A stretch of 35,988 bases of DNA from contig JADIIM010000052.1 in the NCBI GenBank assembly GCA_015351705.1, positions 1 through 35,988 of the forward strand. Direction: 5' to 3'. Within the stretch, counting starts at the first letter, position 1, and every line of letters starts with the position of its first letter. Below are positions 1 through 8,078 of the stretch, piece by piece. Under the pieces are notes generated by a model. The model did not search any database and was not told the origin of the DNA. It was given only the letters and a program-made list of their open reading frames with translations. This DNA is from Aeromicrobium sp. (GTDB taxonomy: Bacteria; Actinomycetota; Coriobacteriia; Anaerosomatales; Anaerosomataceae). The position numbers were made by a program, and so were the translations under genes.

Positions 1-378
1 CTTCTGGCCGGAGCACTTGCGATGACCGGAGGCGATACCGCCCGCGGTGCGACGGCAGCGCTCGCGGTCCAGGTCGCATGGGCGCTCGGACGGCTGGCCG
101 TGTGCCGGACGCTCGTGCCCGCAGGCACACTGCCGCCCAAGCGAGTGACCGCCGTCTGCATGGCGGCATGGCTCCCTTACGCTCTTGCGCTCACGGGCCC
201 GCTGCGCTTCGTGGCGTTCGTGTGGTCGGCGTCGCTCACGTACCGGGGGCTTGTGGCCGCGGGCCTGGAACCGCAGCGTGCACGCACGGCCGTCCTCTGG
301 GCCTTCGGCGGGCAGGTCGGCGTCATGGCGGTCGCGGCACTCACGGCGCTCACTCCCCTTGCGCCCGGTGGTGCGTGA
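1..378 (+). CDS. Membrane protein, C-terminal part (5' end outside window)
   Basis: The reading frame is open from the first base of the window, so the gene starts upstream. The 125 visible residues are alanine- and leucine-rich with about three hydrophobic stretches. They include the segment VCMAAWLPYALALTGPLRF and a final VGVMAVAALTALTPL helix. The spacing of the helices reminds me of Yip1-like multi-helix membrane domains, but this is weak and no catalytic motif is visible. The stop overlaps the ATG of the following VanZ-family gene by one base (TGATG), so the two are probably co-transcribed and translationally coupled. The function is unknown. Confidence 0.7.
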   Translation, partial: LLAGALAMTGGDTARGATAALAVQVAWALGRLAVCRTLVPAGTLPPKRVTAVCMAAWLPYALALTGPLRFVAFVWSASLTYRGLVAAGLEPQRARTAVLWAFGGQVGVMAVAALTALTPLAPGGA

Positions 379-791
379 TGCGGCGGCGCACTTCGGACGC
401 ATGGTACCTGGGCACCCCGGCCGCCGTCGCGGCCGGCGGATGGATGGCGCTCATCTTCGGGCTCTCGTCGATCCCCGCCGAGGAGATCCCGGGCACGCTC
501 GGGCCGTACACCGCACTCGGGCACTTCGGCCTGTACGCCGTGCTCGGCGGTCTGCTGCTCCTCGCGTTGGCTCCGCGAATGGGACGGCTTGAGCATGCGG
601 CCGCGATCGCGGCGCTGATCGCTTCGGCGTACGGGGTCACCGATGAGTTCCACCAGTCGTTCGTGGCGGGTCGCAGCCCTGACCCCGTAGACTGGGTAGT
701 GGACACCCTTGGCGCGCTTGTCGCTACGATCGTGATCGCACTGCTGCTTCGGCATCACCGGCACCGCCGCGAGGACGCGCCGCTACCCTGA
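378..791 (+). CDS. VanZ-family membrane protein
   Basis: This is a 137-residue protein with about four membrane segments. The family hallmark is clear near residues 85-112: YGVTDEFHQSFVAGRS followed by a D-x-V-D-W-V-x-D-T-L-G pattern, which is the conserved acidic/His motif of VanZ-like proteins. VanZ confers low-level teicoplanin resistance in enterococci. Most stand-alone chromosomal homologues have no assigned role, so no resistance function is claimed. The ATG at 378 overlaps the TGA of the preceding membrane gene. The longer open frame back to base 78 is only a shadow of that upstream gene. The size is normal for single-domain VanZ proteins. Confidence 0.85.
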   Translation: MRRRTSDAWYLGTPAAVAAGGWMALIFGLSSIPAEEIPGTLGPYTALGHFGLYAVLGGLLLLALAPRMGRLEHAAAIAALIASAYGVTDEFHQSFVAGRSPDPVDWVVDTLGALVATIVIALLLRHHRHRREDAPLP

Positions 792-807
792 GCCCGCAAG
801 ACGGCAG

Positions 808-816
808 TGGTATAGT
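808..816 (+). promoter_or_regulatory. Extended -10 promoter for the BchE-like gene
   Basis: The sequence TGGTATAGT is a textbook extended -10 element (TG-n-TATAGT). No convincing -35 lies 17 bases upstream. Transcription would start near 823, giving a leader of about 50 bases before the GTG at 875. This argues against the ATG at 815 as the start, because that codon would lie within the -10 element. Confidence 0.5.
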
Positions 817-874
817 GATGCGTTGCCGCGCCCTGCTCTGGGCGCGCCCTCGATACACCCCGTGGAGGCCCTGC

Positions 875-2323
875 GTGATACATCGCATCGCACTCGTGAC
901 ACCCCCCTACCACTCAGGCGTCGTGGAGACCGCCGGGACATGGCCGAACGTGGCCTTCGTCTATCTGGCCGGCGCGCTGCGCGAGGCAGGCTACGACCCG
1001 GTCATCTACGACGCCATGACCATGGACCATGACCTGGAGCAGATCGGTGCCGAGCTGGAGCGCATCGCGCCGGACGTGGTGCTGACGAGCGCGTACACCC
1101 CGTCGTACCCCAAGGCGGCCGAGTTGCTCCGCCTCGCGAAGCAGCGGCTGCCCGGGGTCATCACCGGTATCGGTGGCGTTCACGCGCACTTCATGTACGA
1201 GGAGGTGCTCACACGCGACGGTGATGCCGTGGACTTCGTGTTCCGCGGCGAGGGAGAGGTGACACTCCCCGAGTGGGCGCGCTGCATGGACGCCGGTGAC
1301 GACCTGGCACAGGTTCCTGGTATCGCGTTCGTGCAGGACGGCGAAGTGGTGGCCACCGCCACGCGGCCGTTCGTCGCCGATCTCGACACGCTGCCCACGG
1401 CGTGGGACCTGACCGACTGGGACCTCTACCGCTTCTACCCCCTGCCGGACACCAACCTCGCGCTCGTCTCGACATCGCGCGGTTGCGACCAGGCGTGCAC
1501 GTTCTGCAGCCAGCAGGCGTTCTGGTGTCAGACCTGGCGGGCCCGGGACCCGGAGCGCGTGGTGGACGAGATCGCGATGCTCAAGGAGACCTACGGCGTG
1601 GGTGTCGTGATGTTCTCCGACGAGACCCCCACGCTAGACGAGGCGCGCTGGCGGCGCATCCTCGACCTGCTCATCGAGCGCGACCTGGACATGCACATCC
1701 TGATGGAGACCCGCGTGGACGACATCCTGCGCGATGAGGCCATCATGCCCCTGTACCGGGCCGCGGGCGTGCGACACGTCTACGTCGGGGTGGAGCGCAC
1801 CGACCAGGACTCGCTCGACATGTTCAAGAAGAACACCACTGTCGAGCAGGGCAGACGTGCCATCGAGCTACTGAAGGAGCAGGACATCATCACCGAGACC
1901 AGCATGGTGCTCGGACTGCCGGACGACACTCCTGAGATCATCGAAGCCACGTTCAGGCTCACGCAGCACTACGATCCCGACCTCGCCTTCTTCCTCACGA
2001 TCGCGCCGTGGCCGTACTCGGACATCTACGAGGGGCTCCGCCCGCACATCGAGTCGTACGACTACGAGGACTACAACCTGGTGATGCCGGTGGTGAAACC
2101 GGAGGCGATGAGCCGCGACGAGCTGCAGCGGATCATCATCGACTGCTACCGCCGCTTCTACATGGGGAAGCTCGCCCGGATCGGCTCGATGACCAAGTCC
2201 AAGCGCGACTACTTCATCGTGACCATGAAGCTCCTGATGGAGAACTCGTATCTGAAACAGTACATGGGCGGCCTCGGGGCGATGCCCGCCGAGGTCAACG
2301 CGCTGCTGAAGAAGTGGCTCTAG
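875..2323 (+). CDS. BchE-like B12-binding-domain/radical SAM protein
   Basis: This is a 482-residue protein with an N-terminal cobalamin-binding-type Rossmann domain (residues 1-170) and a radical SAM barrel. The 4Fe-4S motif is Cys204-x3-Cys208-x2-Cys211 within TSRGCDQACTFCSQQAFW. From memory, the similarity to the anaerobic Mg-protoporphyrin IX monomethyl ester cyclase BchE runs the whole length: PYHSGVVETAGTWP, GGVHAHFMY, RGEGE, the TTVEQ-RAI-LLKE segment and the YN-V-P-VKP-AM segment all have close counterparts. GTG 875 was chosen because GTGGAGG sits six bases upstream. No other chlorophyll, porphyrin or hopanoid gene is in view, so the substrate is unknown. The family assignment is firm; a true cyclase role is doubtful. 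Confidence 0.85.
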   Translation: MIHRIALVTPPYHSGVVETAGTWPNVAFVYLAGALREAGYDPVIYDAMTMDHDLEQIGAELERIAPDVVLTSAYTPSYPKAAELLRLAKQRLPGVITGIGGVHAHFMYEEVLTRDGDAVDFVFRGEGEVTLPEWARCMDAGDDLAQVPGIAFVQDGEVVATATRPFVADLDTLPTAWDLTDWDLYRFYPLPDTNLALVSTSRGCDQACTFCSQQAFWCQTWRARDPERVVDEIAMLKETYGVGVVMFSDETPTLDEARWRRILDLLIERDLDMHILMETRVDDILRDEAIMPLYRAAGVRHVYVGVERTDQDSLDMFKKNTTVEQGRRAIELLKEQDIITETSMVLGLPDDTPEIIEATFRLTQHYDPDLAFFLTIAPWPYSDIYEGLRPHIESYDYEDYNLVMPVVKPEAMSRDELQRIIIDCYRRFYMGKLARIGSMTKSKRDYFIVTMKLLMENSYLKQYMGGLGAMPAEVNALLKKWL

Positions 2324-2330
2324 CGCGCCG

Positions 2331-3434
2331 TCAGTAGATGCCGGTCTGCGCGGCCTGCTCCGGGGTGATGCCCAGCTGCCGGATCTTGATCTTGAAGTCG
2401 TGCGCGTTGGCGGCCATCGCAGTGGCGTCGTCCAGCGTGATCCGCCCATCGGCATACAGGTTGATCAGGCTCTGGTCGAACGTCTGCATGCCGTAGTACT
2501 CCCCCTCCTCCATGGCGTCCCGGATCATGTAGGTCTTCTCAGAGTCCATGATGTACTCGCGGATGGTACCGGTCATGACCATGACCTCGACCGCCGGGAC
2601 GAGACCGCCGTTGATCGAAGGTATGAGCCGCATCGAGATGATGCCCTTGAGGGTGGAGGCCAACATCAAGCGCACCTGCTTCTGCTGGTAGGGCGGGAAG
2701 AAGTCGATGATGCGGTTGATCGTCTCGGTGGCGTCGATCGTGTGAAGCGTCGACAGCACCAGGTTGCCGATCTCAGCCGCCGTGAGGGCCGCGGAGACGG
2801 TCTCGTGGTCACGCATCTCTCCGATGAGGATGACATCGGGATCCTGGCGGACGACGTGCCGCAGCGCGTCGGCGTAACTCTCGGTATCGATGCCGATCTC
2901 ACGCTGATTGATGATGCACTTCACGTCCTGATGGAGCACCTCGATCGGGTCCTCGATGGTGACGATGTGTCCTTCGCGTGAGTGGTTGATGTGGTCGATC
3001 ATCGCCGCGAGCGTGGTCGTCTTGCCCGAGCCCGCCGTGCCGGTCACGAGAACCAGACCACGTGACTCCTCGGCCAGGCGTCTGACGACCGGCGGCAACC
3101 CGAGATCCTCGATGCCGGCGCGGTCCGTTGCGACGCGTCGCAACGTCATGCCCACGCTGCCGCGCTGATGGAAGACGTTCACACGGAACCGCCCGACGCC
3201 CGGCACCGAGTACGCGAAGTCGACCTCCCGATGGTTCTCGAACGACTCCTGCTGGCGGGCGTCCATCATACCTATCGCGAGCGTCTTGGTGGCCTCCGTC
3301 GAGAGCACCGGCAGGTCGCGCAGAACGACGAGGCGGCCGTTGAGACGGATGGCGGGCGGGCTACCCACCTTGAGGTGCAGGTCCGAGCTGCCTCGCTCGG
3401 CCATGAGCTTGAGGATGCCGTCGATGTCGGCCAT
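2331..3434 (-). CDS. pilT: Type IV pilus retraction ATPase PilT
   Basis: This 367-residue protein is a secretion/pilus ATPase of the PilT family, which depolymerises type IV pili and powers twitching. Visible motifs are the N-terminal SSDLHLKVGSPP segment typical of PilT, a Walker A (GTAGSGKTT, residues 132-140), acidic Asp-box residues near 160 (TIEDPIEVLH), a Walker B (DVILIGEMRD, about 200-209) and a His box (STLHT, 228-232). The length fits PilT rather than the larger assembly ATPase PilB. ATG 3434 is preferred over the in-frame GTG at 3443 because AGGTGG lies upstream of it. No pilin or assembly gene is in the window. It follows the chemosensory and envelope genes on the same strand and has its own candidate promoter. 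Confidence 0.93.
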   Translation of the reverse strand: MADIDGILKLMAERGSSDLHLKVGSPPAIRLNGRLVVLRDLPVLSTEATKTLAIGMMDARQQESFENHREVDFAYSVPGVGRFRVNVFHQRGSVGMTLRRVATDRAGIEDLGLPPVVRRLAEESRGLVLVTGTAGSGKTTTLAAMIDHINHSREGHIVTIEDPIEVLHQDVKCIINQREIGIDTESYADALRHVVRQDPDVILIGEMRDHETVSAALTAAEIGNLVLSTLHTIDATETINRIIDFFPPYQQKQVRLMLASTLKGIISMRLIPSINGGLVPAVEVMVMTGTIREYIMDSEKTYMIRDAMEEGEYYGMQTFDQSLINLYADGRITLDDATAMAANAHDFKIKIRQLGITPEQAAQTGIY

Positions 3435-3507
3435 CGTCACCACCTTGTGCGTGCGGTCGACGCCGACACGCGGAAGCGCCGGTGTCGGCCGGGTGCGTAG
3501 CGGTTCA

Positions 3508-3537
3508 AGTCTACCGCAGTCACACGGAGGCCGTCAG
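3508..3537 (-). promoter_or_regulatory. Candidate promoter for pilT
   Basis: On the minus strand TAGACT (3513-3508) forms a -10 preceded by GG, with a CTGACG -35-like hexamer 18 bases upstream (3537-3532). The start would lie near 3500, about 65 bases before the pilT ATG. It sits in the 164-base gap between the NlpC/P60 gene and pilT. Confidence 0.4.
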
Positions 3538-3598
3538 CACGGTCGGCGCGCGGTGCCGCGTGGAGCCGTCGCAAAGACCATCAACTCCACGAAGGCGG

Positions 3599-4624
3599 CT
3601 ATGGCCTGGTGGCGCCGACGTAGTCGTTGCGGCCGGCGAGGCTCGACACCTTGACCACGTCCCCGGTCCTCGGCGCGTGGACGTAGTTGCCGTTGCCGAT
3701 GTAGATCCCCACGTGATGGATACGCGGGCGCCCGAAGAAGACGAGGTCGCCCGGTGCAAGGTCGGCACGCGAGACGCGCTGGCCGACACCGGCCTGGGCG
3801 CGCGAACTGTGCGGCAGGCTCACCCCCACGCGTGCGTAGACCCACATGGTGAAACCGCTGCAGTCGAACCTGTCAGGGCCGGCCGCGGCCCACTGGTACG
3901 GACTGCCGAGCTTGGACAGTGCGATCTGCACCACCTGCGAACGAGGCGCGTTCGTGGGGCTCGTATACGCTCGAGCAGCCTGCGCCGCCTGGGCGGCCCG
4001 GCGCCGTTCGGCCTCCTCCTGCTCGCGCAGGATGGTCGCGATCTCCGACTCGACGTTCGCCAGCAGGCGCGTGCGCTCGGCGAGCTGCTTCTCCACGGCT
4101 GCCTTGCGTGCCTGCATCGTGTCGGACTCGGCCTTTGCGACCGCTTGTTGCGCCGCAAGCTCGTCGCGAGCCTGCGACACCTCTGCGCGCACGCTCTTGA
4201 GCTCGGCGATGGTCGCCGCGTCGCTCTGGTTCATGTCCTGGAGGAGGTCCCAGGTGACTGAGAGCTGCTCGAAGGACACCGCGCCGAGAAGCATCTCGAG
4301 TGCGCCGAGCGGGCCTTGACGGTACATGCCGCGAGCGCGAGCGGCGAGGTGGGTCGAGAGCGTCTCCTGGCGTGCGCTGAGCTCAGCAAGCCGCGTCTCG
4401 GTCTCCTTGACCTCGGCGGTCACCGCGTCGTAGCGCGCCTTGGCCTCGTTGTAGTCTTCCGAGGCGATCTCAAGGTCGCCGTCAAGTGCCTCGACCTGTG
4501 AGCGGATGCGCGCAGCCTCGGCACGCTTCTCATCGATAGGCGCGCCGAACGCGGGGATCGCGATCGATGTGAGCAGGGCCGTGACCAGCAGTACGCCGGA
4601 CAGGCGGCGTGAGATGTCGTTCAG
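3599..4624 (-). CDS. Secreted NlpC/P60 peptidoglycan endopeptidase with coiled-coil domain
   Basis: The domain order is signal peptide (residues 1-28, cleavage likely after PAFGA), a long Glu/Ala/Arg-rich coiled coil (about 30-215) and an NlpC/P60 domain (about 228-341). The catalytic triad is visible: Cys255 in RFDCSGF, His304 in HHVGIYIG and His316 in YVHAPR. Such D,L-endopeptidases cut stem peptides of peptidoglycan during wall growth and division; the coiled coil resembles the regulatory domain of RipA- and PcsB-like hydrolases. The start is uncertain. A GTG at 4714 gives 30 extra residues and overlaps the upstream gene. The CTG at 4624 begins exactly at a signal peptide, has AGGAGG ten bases upstream and lies just after an extended -10, so I prefer it. 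Confidence 0.85.
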   Translation of the reverse strand: MNDISRRLSGVLLVTALLTSIAIPAFGAPIDEKRAEAARIRSQVEALDGDLEIASEDYNEAKARYDAVTAEVKETETRLAELSARQETLSTHLAARARGMYRQGPLGALEMLLGAVSFEQLSVTWDLLQDMNQSDAATIAELKSVRAEVSQARDELAAQQAVAKAESDTMQARKAAVEKQLAERTRLLANVESEIATILREQEEAERRRAAQAAQAARAYTSPTNAPRSQVVQIALSKLGSPYQWAAAGPDRFDCSGFTMWVYARVGVSLPHSSRAQAGVGQRVSRADLAPGDLVFFGRPRIHHVGIYIGNGNYVHAPRTGDVVKVSSLAGRNDYVGATRP

Positions 4625-4671
4625 GGCTTCTCGCCTCCTGCGTGCGATGATCGGGCGGTCGAGCAGCCGGG

Positions 4672-5580
4672 CTATGGTACCACAGGACCCACATTCCCCG
4701 ACAGCGCCGCGCACACCCCGTCGAGCATGCGCACGGCGCAGGCCTGGGCCGCGTGCTCATCATCGGCGGCGTCAGCGGGCACCATCACGACCACCGGATG
4801 CGCACTCGTCACCGCAGCGAACGCGGTGATGAAGCGGCCCTCGGCCGGCGTGTCGGCGGTGACATCCACCACCGGCGAACCCTCCGGAGCGCTCTTGAGG
4901 TCGCACATGACGCGGACCACGATCCCGGCACTCGTATCGGTGTCCCCCTCGTGAAGCGCGACGAGCGCATCGGGGTCCGTGGCCTCGGCCAGATTGACGA
5001 ACCGCTCGGCCACCGCCTTTCCGCACGGGCCCGCCCAGGTGACCGTCACCCGTGTCTGCCTCAGAGCGTGCGCGGCCCGCGCCGGCGCGACCGCCAGCGC
5101 GAGGGGGGACGCAGGGTCCTTCCCCTCCCATACGTGGCGCAGGTGCTCGACAGCACGCACCGTGTCCGGGCCGACGATGCCGTCAGCGGGGAGCCCGACG
5201 TTGGCCTGGAACTCCCGGACCGCCCGCTCGGTGAAGCGCCCGAATATCCCGTCCGGTGTGCCACACGCGAAACCAAGCGCGTTGAGCGCGCCCTGGAGGC
5301 GTCGCACGTCGGCCCCGTGCAGGTACGGGAACCGGAGGTACAGGAGACGGTCGCCGAGCGTGAACGTTGCGTCGACCAGCGCCGCCCAGGTCTCCGGACC
5401 GATGATCCCGTCCTCGGCGAGGCCGTGCTCCGACTGGAAGCGGCACACGGCCGTGTGTGTCGCGCCGAGGAACACGCCGTCGATACCGGTCGGGCCGAGG
5501 TCGTGCCCGAGCACAAGCAGACGCTGCTGCACGTCTTCGACGGCAGGCCCGCGGTCACCGGGTCGTATCGGGTCGAGCAT
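4672..5580 (-). CDS. Protein with two peptidoglycan-binding domains
   Basis: This 302-residue protein has two tandem peptidoglycan-binding type 1 repeats at about residues 6-65 and 82-145. Each shows the usual pattern: G-x2-V-x2-LQ, then D-G-I/V-F-G, then V-x2-FQ, then ADGIVGP-T. The C-terminal half (about 160-302) carries no hydrolase motif that I recognise. The amidase domain that follows paired repeats in CwlM-like proteins is absent. There is no signal peptide, so it is probably cytoplasmic or acts through a partner. ATG 5580 is used because the repeats begin directly after it; GGA-rich sequence lies upstream at a long spacing. The gene follows the small winged-helix-like gene by 37 bases and precedes a wall hydrolase. 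Confidence 0.8.
   Translation of the reverse strand: MLDPIRPGDRGPAVEDVQQRLLVLGHDLGPTGIDGVFLGATHTAVCRFQSEHGLAEDGIIGPETWAALVDATFTLGDRLLYLRFPYLHGADVRRLQGALNALGFACGTPDGIFGRFTERAVREFQANVGLPADGIVGPDTVRAVEHLRHVWEGKDPASPLALAVAPARAAHALRQTRVTVTWAGPCGKAVAERFVNLAEATDPDALVALHEGDTDTSAGIVVRVMCDLKSAPEGSPVVDVTADTPAEGRFITAFAAVTSAHPVVVMVPADAADDEHAAQACAVRMLDGVCAALSGNVGPVVP
4674..4682 (-). promoter_or_regulatory. Extended -10 promoter for the NlpC/P60 gene
   Basis: The minus strand reads TGGTACCAT (TG-n-TACCAT), an extended -10 inside the 3' end of the peptidoglycan-binding gene. Transcription would begin near 4667, which places the GTG at 4714 upstream of the transcript and leaves the CTG at 4624 as the usable start. 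No -35 is obvious. Confidence 0.4.
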
Positions 5581-5617
5581 ACAGCCACACGTCCTTTCCG
5601 GACCCGGCGCGGCCGGG

Positions 5618-5956
5618 TCAGGAACCGTACCGGTCCCGGAACTTCGCGACGTTGTTCCGCTGGAACGCCCGGAGTGAGTCGATCCGCCGTACAAAGGCGT
5701 CTATCTCATACCCCAGGCAGACGTCGCCATCAAAGCGGTACATGCCCGATTGCTCATCGTCGGTGAGCACGAAACCCTGCACGAGCGCAGGCAGCAGGAC
5801 GGTCACGTGCTCGCGGGGGCACCCCGCTCTCATCACCACGTCATCGGCGGACAACTGCTCACGCGGATGACGCCGGAACAACACGAGGACATCCCTGAGC
5901 GTCTCTTCGAGACCCGGCTCCCGGGGCATACGCGAGAGCGCGCGAGCAAGACTCAC
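5618..5956 (-). CDS. Small winged-helix-like hypothetical protein
   Basis: This 112-residue soluble protein has no family I can name. Residues 20-75 alternate short helices with a turn (HPREQLSADDVVMRAGC and PREHVTVLLPALVQGFVL) and then a beta-wing-like MYRFDGDVCLGYEID. This suggests a winged-helix fold that may bind DNA or a partner protein. The C-terminal 30 residues are basic and helical (RRIDSLRAFQRNNVAKFRDR). The GTG at 5956 has AAGGGG upstream. It sits 60 bases after the diguanylate cyclase gene and 37 before the peptidoglycan-binding gene, so it may belong to either unit. The fold is inferred from sequence pattern only. Confidence 0.65.
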   Translation of the reverse strand: MSLARALSRMPREPGLEETLRDVLVLFRRHPREQLSADDVVMRAGCPREHVTVLLPALVQGFVLTDDEQSGMYRFDGDVCLGYEIDAFVRRIDSLRAFQRNNVAKFRDRYGS

Positions 5957-6016
5957 CTCTGCCCCTTCCCCGCGTCCGTGCGCGCACCGACGTGCGCCAT
6001 TGTACCGCGCCCCCTG

Positions 6017-7510
6017 TCAGCGGGCGACGCACACCTGGTTCTTGCCACGCCGCTTGGAATCGTACATCGCGCTATCCGCCGCCTCTATCAGGCGCGCCGT
6101 CGTCGAGGCGTGCTGCGGGTACGAGGCGACGCCCAGCGACAGCGTCTGGGTGATCGGCTCTTCGCCCGTCTCGGCAAGATGTGGGTACTCGGCCATACTC
6201 GCGCGGATGCGCTCGGCCACGGAGACCGCTCCGGCCAGGTCGGTCTCCGGCAAGACGACCACGAACTCCTCCCCGCCATAGCGGGCGGCCACGTCGATCT
6301 CACGAAGGTTCTGCCTGATGATGGAGCTCACTGCCCGCAGCACGGTGTCGCCGCGCGGGTGCCCGTAGCGGTCGTTGAACTGCTTGAAGTCGTCGATGTC
6401 CAGCATGATCAAGGACAGCTTGTGACCGAAGCGAGCGGCCCGCTCGAGCTCCTCGTCAAGCCGCTGGTGAAGGTAGCCGTGGTTGTACAGGTCGGTCAGC
6501 CGGTCGGTCACCGAGAGGCGCTCCAGCTCCTCGTGGAGCAGCGCGTTCTGCAGCGCCAGTGACGCCTGGTTGGCGATCACCTGCAGCCGGTCACGCTCGG
6601 CGGACGTGAGCTCACGGAACGTGGCCGAGGCGATCAGGAGCACGCCGATGACCGACTCGCCGGAACGCAGCGGCAGGGCGGCCTGCGAGCGGACCTCCTC
6701 GGGCCGGATCGTCCACTCGACCAGCTCCGAGCCCGGAGGCACGTCGCTTTGCTGCACGAAGCCGTCACGGAACGCCGCACCGACGATCGTCTCCGAGACC
6801 GGGATCGTCGCGCGGAACATCTCCTCGGTGCGCCCTTGGCTCGCGCGGAGCCGCAGGGTCCAGTCTTGCTGCTCGAAGAGGTAGACCGCCGATATCTCGG
6901 CTCCGAGGATCCCGTTGGCGCCGTCGACGATCAGGCTCGTGACGTCTTCCACCGAACTGAAAGTCGTGAGGGCCTTGAAGAACTCGTGCGTGAAGAAGAT
7001 CTCGGCGAGACGTCCTTCGAGCTCCTCGTTGGCCTTCTCGAGCGCCTCCTTGCTCGACTGGAGGCGCCGCTCGTGACTGCGGATCTTGTCGTAAGCGACC
7101 TGTAGCTCGACGAAGATCTTCTCCTGTTCCTCGCTCCGCTTCTTGGCGATGAGAAGGTCCCAGACGAGTTCCGCGCCTGCAGCGCTGATGACGACCACGT
7201 CGCCCAACCGCTGCTCCATCAGCGCCGTGCCGATCGCCGGGTCCTCCGACAGGTCCAGGACCAGGTCGAGCGAGACGAGTTGGCTCAGTTCGGCGATCTC
7301 GGTCGTCGCGAAGACGCCGAGGTCCTCGGCCAGGCGCATCGCCGGTGCCGAGCGGCTCGTGTCGTAGACGGCGGCCACATCGAGGTTATCGATGTCGCTG
7401 AGCAGCCGAAGAACCGAGGTGGCCCTCAGACCGCCCCCGGCGATGACTATGCTGATCCGGCTGCTCCGGTCGGGCGACCCGGTGAGGGCCGCACCTACAC
7501 GCTCGTCCAT
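6017..7510 (-). CDS. Diguanylate cyclase: Rossmann-like sensor, coiled coil, GAF, GGDEF
   Basis: This 497-residue cytoplasmic protein makes the second messenger c-di-GMP. It opens with a Rossmann-like module (residues 18-115; ISIVIAGGGLRATSVLRLL is a glycine-rich nucleotide-binding turn), then a coiled coil (about 125-170), a GAF domain (about 175-325) and a GGDEF domain (about 335-490). The active-site loop is GGEEF at 412-416. The inhibitory I-site RxxD is intact as REID at 403-406, exactly five residues upstream, so product inhibition is expected. There are no membrane segments. The ATG has GGAGAGG upstream. It lies 45 bases downstream of cheD, so c-di-GMP output is probably tied to the chemosensory operon. 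The ligand of the Rossmann module is unknown. Confidence 0.9.
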   Translation of the reverse strand: MDERVGAALTGSPDRSSRISIVIAGGGLRATSVLRLLSDIDNLDVAAVYDTSRSAPAMRLAEDLGVFATTEIAELSQLVSLDLVLDLSEDPAIGTALMEQRLGDVVVISAAGAELVWDLLIAKKRSEEQEKIFVELQVAYDKIRSHERRLQSSKEALEKANEELEGRLAEIFFTHEFFKALTTFSSVEDVTSLIVDGANGILGAEISAVYLFEQQDWTLRLRASQGRTEEMFRATIPVSETIVGAAFRDGFVQQSDVPPGSELVEWTIRPEEVRSQAALPLRSGESVIGVLLIASATFRELTSAERDRLQVIANQASLALQNALLHEELERLSVTDRLTDLYNHGYLHQRLDEELERAARFGHKLSLIMLDIDDFKQFNDRYGHPRGDTVLRAVSSIIRQNLREIDVAARYGGEEFVVVLPETDLAGAVSVAERIRASMAEYPHLAETGEEPITQTLSLGVASYPQHASTTARLIEAADSAMYDSKRRGKNQVCVAR

Positions 7511-7555
7511 GAAGGCCTCTCCGTGCCGCTGCGATGTAGTTCCTGTTGGCCTCGG

Positions 7556-8074
7556 TTAGAGTTCCTTTATCCCATAACGGTAGCTGCGCACAACCACAAG
7601 TCCAGTATCCAGGTACAGCTCCATCGTACGCGCATGCGTCCCACCGGTATCTTCGGCAAGGAGCGGGATGCGCAGTAGGGCGAGCTGGCGTTTGACCTCT
7701 TCCACGTTCCGATCGCCGATCCCCCGCATGGTGCCGTCCACCGCGAACATGGTCGATCCACCGGAGATCTTCGCGACGAGACGTCGCACCGACGAATCAC
7801 CCGCCACCGCGGCCGCGAGCTTAGGGAGGGCGACCGAAGCGAACCGGTCCGGGCGGCCGACGACCCTCGAATCCGCAGGAGACGGCAGCATGACGTGCGC
7901 GATGCCGCCGCGCCTTCGGAAAGCGTCCCACATCGACACACCCACGCACGACCCGAGCGCAGGCGTGACGAGCACCTGCGGGTGCTCGGCGACATCGAAC
8001 TCGCCGGTCATCACCACGACGGTGTTCGGATCGGCGGTCGCCCACGGACCTGCGATGTCGTCGTTGCGCGTCAC
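7556..8074 (-). CDS. cheD: Chemoreceptor glutamine deamidase CheD
   Basis: This 172-residue protein deamidates glutamines on chemoreceptors and, in Bacillus and Thermotoga, partners with CheC. The catalytic Cys43 is in TPALGSCVGV, with Thr37 six residues before it and His60 in GGIAHVMLP, matching the C-H-T triad of CheD. Other signatures are SGGSTMF, GIGDRN and AEDTGGTHARTMELYLDTG. The GTG start at 8074 lies four bases after the cheC stop, so expression is probably coupled. A CheC-CheD pair indicates the Bacillus-type adaptation scheme in which CheY-P-bound CheC sequesters CheD. Confidence 0.95.
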   Translation of the reverse strand: MTRNDDIAGPWATADPNTVVVMTGEFDVAEHPQVLVTPALGSCVGVSMWDAFRRRGGIAHVMLPSPADSRVVGRPDRFASVALPKLAAAVAGDSSVRRLVAKISGGSTMFAVDGTMRGIGDRNVEEVKRQLALLRIPLLAEDTGGTHARTMELYLDTGLVVVRSYRYGIKEL

Positions 8075-8078
8075 GCGC

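Noticed and set aside
815-874. ATG at 815 as start of the BchE-like gene
   Set aside because: It lies within a strong extended -10 element; the GTG at 875 has GTGGAGG at ideal spacing and homology begins there.
2400-2981. Plus-strand frame antisense to pilT
   Set aside because: It mirrors the codon structure of pilT and is Asp/Arg/His-rich, typical of antisense shadows in GC-rich DNA.
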